A stretch of 50,314 nt of DNA from Actinomycetota bacterium (lineage in GTDB: Bacteria > Actinomycetota > Acidimicrobiia > Acidimicrobiales > RAAP-2). Under the pieces are notes generated by a model. The model had not been told where the DNA came from and searched no databases. It saw only the letters and a program-made list of their open reading frames with translations. Below, in pieces: positions 43,359-50,314 of the stretch (positions are counted from its first letter, which is position 1; every line of letters starts with the position of its first letter). The translations under genes were made by a program, and so were the position numbers. The stretch covers positions 1 through 50,314 of the forward strand of contig JAJPJV010000051.1 of assembly GCA_021324045.1 (NCBI GenBank). The letters run 5' to 3'.

Positions 43359-44993
43359 GACGGCCGCCGCCCCGCTCCCCCTGCCCTCGGCGGCGCAGCA
43401 CCGCCTCGACGACCTCGCTCGCGAGCACGCGGTCCCGCTCGCGGAACGCCATCCGCAGCTGGCGCGTCTCCTCCAGCGACAGCGCGGAGGGCGGAGGGAC
43501 GGGGACGGTCCGTAAGTACTGAGCCTGGAAGCGCAGGGTCCCCCCGCGCATCCGCACGCCGTACGTCCCGACCCAGCGGCCCACCGCGTCGGAGAGGAGC
43601 CACCCGCCGAGGGCCTCCAGCCCCCATGCGTCGCTGGTGATCCACTAGAGGCCATGGTGGGGATACAGGCCGCCGGGGTCGAGGGTCGGCTCCAGTCTGG
43701 AGGCGAGCTCGGGTACGAGCAGCTTCGGCGTCCCGAGGAGCTTGGGCACGAGCCGGTCGATGGTCCGGTACCACTGCCCCGGACGCCGTCTCGCGGCGTG
43801 ACGGCCGCGCAGCTGCTCGCCGTGCGCCTCGAGGTACCTCCGCAGCCTCGGCCACGCCGCGAGGTCCGCGAGCCGGCCGTCGTCGTCCCAGGGGTTGACG
43901 AGCCAGCGACCGGACCAGCGAAGCTCCCCGTCCGCGAGGTCCTGCGTCGTCACGAGCGGGAGCAGCCGCTCGGGCTCGCAGGCCTCCGGGTCCGTGGTGA
44001 CGTAGACCGCGTCGGCCCCGGTCGCGACGCCGATCCCCACGCGCGTGCCCGTCGAGGGGTCCCCGAGTCGGGAGCACCCAGGAGCCGAACGGGGGGCGCG
44101 CTCGACGTCCTCGACCCGCCGTCGTCGGACCAACGCCGGTCCCGGCCGCTCGCGATCCAGCGAAGAAGCGACTGCATGCCGGGACGCTCGAACCGGGACG
44201 ACGCCGTGGCGAAGACCGTCGGTCCGATCCCGCGGTCCTTCGGTCGCGAGACGAGCACCACTGCCGGGTACGCCTGAACCTCGGACTCGAACGCGGCCGC
44301 GTCGCGCAGCTCGACCACGGCGTCGAGGCGGAACTCTGCTGCCACCATGGCCCGGAGACGCCGGCCGTACGCGTTGTGCATCCAGAGATCCGCGCAGATG
44401 ACGCACAGCCGGCCGCCCGGCACGAGCGCCCGCAGCCCGCGCTCCAGGAAGCCGACATAGAGATCGGCCCGCCCCCGCATCGTGGACCAGCGCGCCCGGT
44501 ACCGGGCGACGAGCGCTGGGTCGAGGTGCTCGAGGCGCACGTACGGAGGATTCCCGACGACGAGCGTCGCCGCGAGCTCATCGTCGGGAACGTCGAGGAG
44601 GAAGTCCGCACTGCGCACCCACCGGTGCGCGAGCCTGGCTGCGCGGTGACGCGAGATGCCACGGGCGACGAGCACCGATTCCGCAAGGTCGCTGGCCCTG
44701 GCGACGCAGGCCGGATCCAGGTCGACGGCAAGGATCTGGTCGTCTTCGAGCGTCCATCCGTGTCGGGACGCAGAATCCGCGAGGCGCTCGACGATCGCGC
44801 CGAGGAACGCGCCGTTCCCGCACGCCGGCTCGACGATCCGCTCCGCCGAGAGGTCCCGTTCCGGCCGGAGCCCGGCGAGGTCGAGCATCCCCTCGACCAA
44901 CCAGCGCCGCGTGAAGACCTGACCGTGCTCCGCAGCCTCGGCCTCGCGCACCGCCTCCCCCGCCTCGTCGCTAGAGCGACCCGTTGCACTCAC
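43351..44993 (-). pseudogene. Eco57I-type N6-adenine DNA methyltransferase, broken
   Basis: The N-terminal half is sound: VEPACGNGAFLGAI (AdoMet site), VVGNPPYVRLEHLD with NPPY at residues 148-151, and the TaqI-like C-terminal specificity pattern VGIGVATGADAVYV and QWYRTIDRLVPKLLGTPKLL. The frame changes between about 44060 and 44130, near a run of six Gs (44091-44096), and a TAG at 43645-43647 interrupts GLYPHHGL|WITSDAW. After the stop the frame continues to 43351. Two independent lesions argue against a working enzyme, unless they are assembly errors. GTG 44993 is preceded by GAGAGAAG. Confidence 0.85.
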
Positions 44994-45003
44994 AGAACTT
45001 CTC

Positions 45004-45800
45004 TCAATCCGCATAGATGCCCAGGAAGACCGGCGCCCGCCGTGAACGAGAGCGGCGAGACCGGCCCCGTCTGCACGAAAGGGTACCCGACCTCCAGCGC
45101 AGCCTCGGGGTCCGCGAAGCTGGCGGGGATCCGCGTGGCCGCGGGTCGCCGACCGCCTGCTCGAGCCGGCTCCTGGGTGCTCCTCGCCACCGGGCCGCAA
45201 CCCGTGGGCGTGGGCGGGCATCTGGCCCAAGACCGCAGGGCGCAGCGGCGCGAGGTCCTGCGCGACGAACATCCGCCCGAGCCCGTACTTCCGCGTCGTC
45301 CGGACGCGGTCCTCGAGGTCCTCGGCGAGCTCGCCCAGCTCGTCGTCCCGGTCGCGGAACGAGGAGGCGCAGCGGCGCGCCTCGTCGAAGACCAGCAGCA
45401 TGCCCACGCTCCCGCCCTGGAGGCGGCCCGGCTACACCTGCTGCCGCAGGGACAGGCAGGTCACGCGAACGATGTGCGCCTTGAGCTCCGGATCCCCCAG
45501 CGAGTCGCCCGCGTACCCGGTACCCGACGCGTCGGTCACCGTGTGGACGCGCCCGCGCTTCCCGTCGGGCCGCTCGAACGCGTCCATGAGCGCGGACGCA
45601 AGGGGGCTGCGCGGCCTGCCGTAGGGCTTCCGGCCGGCGAAGAGCGAGTGGATCGGCCGGAAGCCCTTCGGCGCCCGCTCCTGCTCGGCACGGCCCGCGA
45701 GGATCGGGGCGACGACCTCGTCGCGCCGGCCTCGCAGGCCGCGCGAGGCGCCGGACGTTCCGTCCCGGCGAGGCCGGTCGTGCCGCAGGCGGAAGACGCG
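45004..45800 (-). pseudogene. Relic of a HerA/AAA-like ATPase
   Basis: Minus-strand sequence here reads as a protein in pieces: ARVFRLRHDRPRR, EVVAPILAGRAEQERAPKGF, PIHSLFAGRKPYGRPRSP, RVHTVTDASGTGYAG, then a TAG at 45433-45435, then MLLVFDEARRCASS (Walker B-like) and ELAEDLEDRVRTTRKYGLG, and in another frame PEAALEVGYPFVQTGP and APVFLGIYAD. The Walker B-like segment and the GLGRMFVAQDLAPLR end resemble HerA-type ATPases. The stop codon and frame changes show decay. It ends just before the methylase start. Confidence 0.6.
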
Positions 45801-45850
45801 CGCGGTGGCACGCCTCGCCCGGGTTGATGAGTACCGCCCCGACGGGCGCG
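45776..45850 (+). repeat. 75-bp imperfect direct repeat, right copy
   Basis: It is the partner of the sequence at 35069-35143, and it overlaps the 5' end of the ATPase relic. The shared minus-strand reading (ARVFRLRHDRPRR here) supports an eroded coding origin in addition to, or instead of, an attachment site. Confidence 0.6.
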
Positions 45851-45867
45851 GCGCAGGACGGCGCGGC

Positions 45868-47425
45868 TCAGCTTGTCCCCGGCCGCGGCACGTTCAGCAT
45901 CGGCCCGTAGACCTTGATCGTGGCGGTCGCGCTGCGGGTGAAGACTGTCCGGTGGGTCTCGTCGAAGGTCGTCGTCGAGGCGAGCGCCTGCTTTGTGTCG
46001 GGCAGTGTGCCGTGCTTCGCGAGCGGGAGGAACGACACGTCGACCGTGGACGGCACCTGCTCTTCGACCTGCGTGCAGGTGCGCTTCGGGGGCGTGCCGG
46101 TGCAGACCGTGCGGAACACGGGCCGTGTGCCCGCGATCGCGAGCGTCACGGGCGTCGCGAAGCGCAGGTTCGGCAGGATCGAGAGCGTCGTGAACTCCGT
46201 CCCCCAGTAGACGGCGAACGTCCCGGTCGCGCTCAGCACGTAGGGCGCTGTGACCACCGACGGGGTGTTGAAGTAGGCGTCGATCCGCCCGATCGAGCCT
46301 GTCGGGTCTGTCGGGCCGGGCTTGAGCACGACGGACGCCGAGGCCTCGTAGGGGTTCGAGTCGAGGACCTCGGTTGTCGGGGAGCCGGGGACGGTGCGGT
46401 CCGGGCCGGGGCCGATGGAGAAGCGTGTGAACCTGATCCACTGGACCGGCAGGTCGAGGTGGCCGCCGTTGCGCACGACGGGCTCGAACTTGAACAGGTT
46501 GGGCTGCCCTGTGTCGAACGCGGCGAGCGGCCCGAGGGCGAAGAGGCTCTCTGTCGCAGGCGGTGTGTTGAACCCGGCCGTCGGGCACTCGGGGACCACT
46601 GTCGCCGAGCCGAGCGAGATCGTGGTCGTGCCGTCGGGGAAGAAGCCCGGCGGCGCCGGGTAGCTGCGCACCCGGTCGAGGCCGTAGACCGAGCCGACCG
46701 CGTCGACGGTCGGGTCCCAGCCGGGGAAGGAGGAGAGGTAGGCGAGCGTGAACGAGGCGCTGATCCGCCCCGTGCCCTTGCAGCCGACCTCGAAGGTCTG
46801 GTGGAACCGCCCCGTGCAGGGGGAGCCGACCTGGGTGATGGTCTGGCCTTGATAAGTGACGGACCACGAGTGCACGCAGACCTCGAACGCGTCGGCGGCG
46901 AATCCGTACTGCCAGACGATGGGGACTGTCGTCCGCGCGCCGGGGATCGGCGGTGTGAGCGTTGTTTTCGGCGGGACGGGTGTGCAGGTCGCGACCACGC
47001 TGCCGCCGTGCCCGCCCGCGCCGCGCCCGGTGCGCACGTGGCAGATGCTGCGGTGGCCCGGGGGGGCCAGAGACGAAGTACAGCGGCGGAGCCGCATTCG
47101 CGTGGGGAGGTCCCGGTGTGCGCACGTAGGATGTACACACACCCGTCACGGCGTCCGGCGTGCAGCCCGGCGCTGTCGGAGTCGCTGTCGAGCGCGGCGG
47201 AACGCCTGGTGCTGTCGCTGTCCACGGCGGCGTGACGTACGTCGTCGAGCCGGAGTGGGCCGATGAGGAGGGGGTCGATGTCGCTGTCACCTGCACCCCG
47301 AAGGCCCCCGAGACGCCGGGCGCCGCGACGACGAGCGTCGTCGCGAGGAGCGTCGCTACGGCGAGGAGGTGGGGCGCCGCGGTGCTCCGCTGGGGATGAA
47401 ATGCGTGTCGCGTGCGACTCATCAT
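45868..47425 (-). pseudogene. Secreted protein gene, frameshifted at a run of seven Gs
   Basis: An ATG with AGGAG eight bases upstream starts a signal peptide (LLAVATLLATTLVVAAPGVSG). The frame proceeds through TTYVTPPWTATAPGV and CTPDAVTGVCTSYVRTPG, then shifts at 47060-47066. The second frame continues as ICHVRTGRGAGG, IVWQYGFAADAFEVCVHSWS, RFTRFSIGPGPDR and VYGPMLNVPRPG to the stop. The joined protein would be about 518 residues with beta-rich, Cys-containing repeats. I do not recognise the family. A single-base indel in the homopolymer would restore it, so sequencing error is as likely as decay or phase variation. Confidence 0.7.
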
Positions 47426-47456
47426 CGCGGTTGCTCCTGGTGTCGGTGTGGGGCGG

Positions 47457-48743
47457 TCATCCCGCACAGAGTTCGTCGTGCTCCTCACGGCGTGTGGAGA
47501 CGGACGTGGGGTGCTCGGCCCCGTCGGATAGGACGATCGTCGGCGAGGGTGGGGACGAGGTACAGAAGGTGGTGATGGTCGGCAGCGCAGCGCTCGGGCC
47601 GACGAGGAATCCCGTCGGCCATGCGGCCCCACCGACGGCCGGCTGCCAGACCTGCATCCTGCGAGGGTCTGTTGCCGACGGGTGTCCCGGGCGCAGCTCG
47701 GCCCAGCCCGATGTGTACGCGGCGATGTCGTGCGCTGCTCCGGCGATCCAGGGAGCGTCGAATGAGACCTCGGCACCCCACGGGACCCACACCCGGTAGA
47801 CCCGCGTGAGCGAGCGGTTCGACTCGACGAAGAAGCCGGCGGGCCAGCGTGTGGTCGCGCTGTAGCTCGAGACCGGCGTCACCTGCGCGTTCGCCCAGGC
47901 GCTCTCCGCCGGCGAGGCGGCAGGCGCGTAGTAGCGGCGCGACGCCACGCACGATGTGGCAGCGGTCGGTGTCACGAAGAGAGGTGCGACGCCGGCGTAG
48001 GGCGCTCCAGACGTTGCGATGACCAAGCGCCGCTCACGGTGAGGGATCGTGCAGTCCCACGCTGACCCTTCCGCGACCTGCGCGTAGTAGGGCGATTTCG
48101 GATCAACGAACTGCGTGGCGAGCAGATGCGGCAGCTCGGCGGGGGTGACGGGCGGAGGGGTCGCAAAGACCGCCTCGTCCGCTGTCTCGTTCCACGCGAT
48201 CATCGTTGTGGCCGCCTCTTGGATCGCCTCCGCGACGGCGGTGGTGACCTTGAACGACTTGGCTCCGGTCGAGATGCCCGAGGTTGTGCGCAGATCGCGT
48301 GCAGTGACGACGGCTCCCGCCGGCACCGTCAAGCTCGTCGAGCCTGATGTGAGCGCGTCGGCCGTCGGGACGTAGAGGAGCACGTCTCCCGCGTACAGCG
48401 GACACCAGCCGCGCATCTCGCCCCCGAGCACGGATCGCCGGAAGACGGACTTCGGCCGCAGTGTCCGCCCGTGGGGTCCGGAGCAGGGCGCGGGCCGTGT
48501 CGTCCACGGCACGACGCGCCGCGTCGTGTAGTCCCACAGCACGTCGCGCGCGCCGGGCAACGAGCGCAGCGCCTTCGGGAGCGGGCCGATGCGCTGCGCG
48601 TGCGTCCGGTTCCGTCCGTGGCCCTTCGCGGCCGCAGCGCTCGGCGCCGCGACGCCGACGAGCCCTGCGCCGCTGAGCACGATGCGCGCCGCGATCGCAG
48701 CGACGGTGCGGTGGAGCCCGCGCGGGGGCTTCTCGTTCCTCAT
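47457..48743 (-). CDS. Secreted protein, unknown function
   Basis: This 428-residue protein has a clear signal peptide (residues 1-38, RTVAAIAARIVLSGAGLVG then AAPSAAAA) and a strong ribosome site, AGGAGG, nine bases before ATG. The body is rich in Thr, Ser and Pro with regular aromatic residues, and contains DVLWDYTTRRVVPWTT and a repeated style such as AAWPTGFLVGP and RWPAGFFVESN. It lacks a cell-wall anchor. No known domain is visible. It lies between two other secreted-protein genes and is the only one of the three with an unbroken frame. Confidence 0.75.
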   Translation of the reverse strand: MRNEKPPRGLHRTVAAIAARIVLSGAGLVGVAAPSAAAAKGHGRNRTHAQRIGPLPKALRSLPGARDVLWDYTTRRVVPWTTRPAPCSGPHGRTLRPKSVFRRSVLGGEMRGWCPLYAGDVLLYVPTADALTSGSTSLTVPAGAVVTARDLRTTSGISTGAKSFKVTTAVAEAIQEAATTMIAWNETADEAVFATPPPVTPAELPHLLATQFVDPKSPYYAQVAEGSAWDCTIPHRERRLVIATSGAPYAGVAPLFVTPTAATSCVASRRYYAPAASPAESAWANAQVTPVSSYSATTRWPAGFFVESNRSLTRVYRVWVPWGAEVSFDAPWIAGAAHDIAAYTSGWAELRPGHPSATDPRRMQVWQPAVGGAAWPTGFLVGPSAALPTITTFCTSSPPSPTIVLSDGAEHPTSVSTRREEHDELCAG

Positions 48744-48848
48744 GGTGCACACCTCCTGTCCCGTGGGCGATCCCAGCACGGGGTTGCGACCGCGCCGGCT
48801 CCCACCACTGGTATGGCGGGGCGGCGCGAAGCGCGGCGGCCGCAGCGA

Positions 48849-50314
48849 TCAGGTCGGGTAGTAGACCGGCGCCGCAGTCGCGCCGACGTGGATCGTGGTC
48901 TCGCCCGTGCTCGCTGTGTACGTGCCGGCAACGCCGCTGTAGGTCGCCGTCACCGTGTCTGTCCCCGCCGGGAGCGCCGTCGTCGCGCACGAGGCCGACC
49001 CGCCCGAGACCGCTATCCCCGAGCACAGCTGCGTGCCGTCGTGGGAGAAGGTGACGGTGCCGCCGGTGACCGGGCTCCCCTGGAACGTCGTCGTGGAGGC
49101 GAGTGTGACCGTCTCCCCGACGTACGCCGGGTCGGGCGTGCCCGTGAGCGTCGTCGTCGTCGTGTAGCGCGTAGGCGACGGCGGCGCCGTTGTGCCGCCT
49201 CTCGCTGTCGAGTGCACTGGCGGCGAGCTCGACCCCGACGCTGTGCCGAAGCGGAGCGTGATCGTGTAGTCGGGGCCGGGGCGGTCGGCGGCGTACTGGT
49301 TCTCGTCGTCGAGGCCGTAGCGCTCGGCATAGGAGTACCAGACGTAGTGGCCGTAGACGGTGTAGGTCCCGGCCGTCTCGTTGGTGACCCCCAGGCGCGC
49401 GGTCGAGGTCCCCGACAGCATGAGCGAGGTCTGCCCGTCGGGCATCGTCGGGTTGTGCGCTGTCCCGGCGACCCAGTAGCTCGTCGCCCCTGTCGAGCCC
49501 GAGAAGCCAATCCCGACCGTGTGGTCGTACCACGAGGCCGTGACCGACGGCTCGGGGCCTGCCGTCCATCCGCCGTCCGGCGGGATGAAGCGGTCCCACA
49601 GCTCGGTCGGCCCCGGGGTCGCCGCATGTGGGCACGTAGAACGCGGTGAAGCGCGCCGTGTCGGGTGTCCAGCCGTCCGGGGGCTGCCACGTGAATGTGT
49701 ACGAGAGCGACGGGTACTCCTTCACGTACCCTGTCATCTCGACGCCGACCCCGCACGTCGCGCTCATCGACCCCGTCGACCAGACCCGCGTCACGAGCCC
49801 GCCCCCGACGTTCGCCGGGCTGGCTGTGATGTGGAGGGTGCACGTCGAGAGGCAGCGGGCGTAGAAGTAGTCTGTGGACGAGGAGCCGCCCCTCGGGTCG
49901 GGGGGTGTCGTGATCGTCGTCGGGCTCAGGTGGAGCGCCACTGTGATCTTCGTCCCGGTCGGCGCGCTGCACGATGTCGTCCAGCCCGTCCCGTCCCAGC
50001 AGCTGAGCCCGTTCGTCGCCGATGTTGTGGTGGGCGTCGTCGACCCCCCGACGACGTCGAGGACCGGCTGGCTGTAGGCGAGCGGGAACGCGTACGCGCC
50101 CCCTTGGGCGTAGCCGCCCGCGGCGTTCCACTCGAAGACGTAGGCCTGCACGAACACGTCGCCCCCGTCGGGGGGCACCCGGCTGCGAGGCCTCGCGGGA
50201 CCGCCAGCAGGCAGACGAGCTCGCCCGGACCCCCGGTGGCCAGGCAGAACCCGAAGGGCTCGTCCTCCCGGGCGGCGTCGGTGAGCAGCCCGGTCGTCAT
50301 GGCGGTGACGGCGG
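48849..50314 (-). pseudogene. Secreted Ig-like-domain protein, frameshifted, cut by window end
   Basis: The sequence reads AVTAMTTGLLTDAA, then changes frame near a run of six Gs (50170-50175), then DVFVQAYVFEWNAAGG through FTAFYVPTC, and changes frame again at CCCCGGGG (49611-49618) into PTELWDRFIPPDGGW. The last 110 residues form a bacterial Ig-like domain (TLTGTPDPAYVGETVTLAS, GGTVTFSHDGTQLC, TDTVTATYSGVAGTY). The gene start is beyond the window end. Two lesions at GC runs suggest either decay or indel error. Confidence 0.65.

Noticed and set aside
43010-44989. A 659-residue leftward frame through the methylase and endonuclease genes
   Set aside because: Only the other two frames carry methylase and endonuclease motifs; this one is Arg/Ser-rich noise.
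1-50314. CRISPR array, rRNA genes, complete insertion sequences or integrase genes
   Set aside because: I saw no regularly spaced repeats, rRNA signatures, transposase motifs or tyrosine/serine recombinase motifs on either strand.

Overview
This is a high-GC window that most likely comes from an actinobacterium. An acidimicrobial-type lineage is my inference. The support is two F420-type luciferase-like oxidoreductases, a class II (B12-dependent) ribonucleotide reductase, a PimB-type mannosyltransferase, an MpaB/DUF2236 protein, a LAxTG-type sortase signal, and many GTG and TTG starts.

The first 34 kb is ordinary chromosome. From left to right it holds a split MaoC-type hydratase pair; a small membrane protein; an MpaB-family oxygenase; a divergent aldose-epimerase/surE pair; a GGQ ribosome-rescue hydrolase; and an acyl-CoA synthetase one base downstream of nrdJ. 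nrdJ is the most striking gene: four inteins interrupt it, all at conserved cysteine or substrate-loop positions. Its promoter region carries two NrdR-box-like sites 32 bp apart. Then come glycerol kinase, an SDR, and a leftward set running mannosyltransferase, SRPBCC protein, ROK kinase, LLM oxidoreductase, aminotransferase. Next are a coupled zinc-ribbon/thioredoxin-like/YjbQ cluster, a PH-domain membrane protein, a giant eight-repeat SpaA/Cna-B surface protein, a carbamoyltransferase, a SnoaL protein, a tannase-like hydrolase, a broken SDR, another LLM oxidoreductase and a cold-shock protein.

At about 34.9 kb lies a 3'-terminal tRNA fragment, a typical integration scar. What follows looks like an accessory island, and the sequence becomes even more GC-rich. 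After about 1.1 kb without a convincing gene come a DUF3800 protein and a leftward defence-type cluster. In transcription order it reads: ATPase relic, N6-adenine methyltransferase (broken), putative restriction endonuclease, m5C methyltransferase, tRNA-Arg-like element, NurA-like nuclease, HerA ATPase, Vsr endonuclease. Two related 75-bp sequences lie near its two ends. I read this as a restriction-modification system combined with a HerA-NurA motor-nuclease.

The last 4.5 kb encodes three leftward secreted proteins, the last with an Ig-like domain. Two of them are frameshifted at G/C runs. Either the island is decaying or the assembly has indel errors at homopolymers; the sequence alone cannot separate these.
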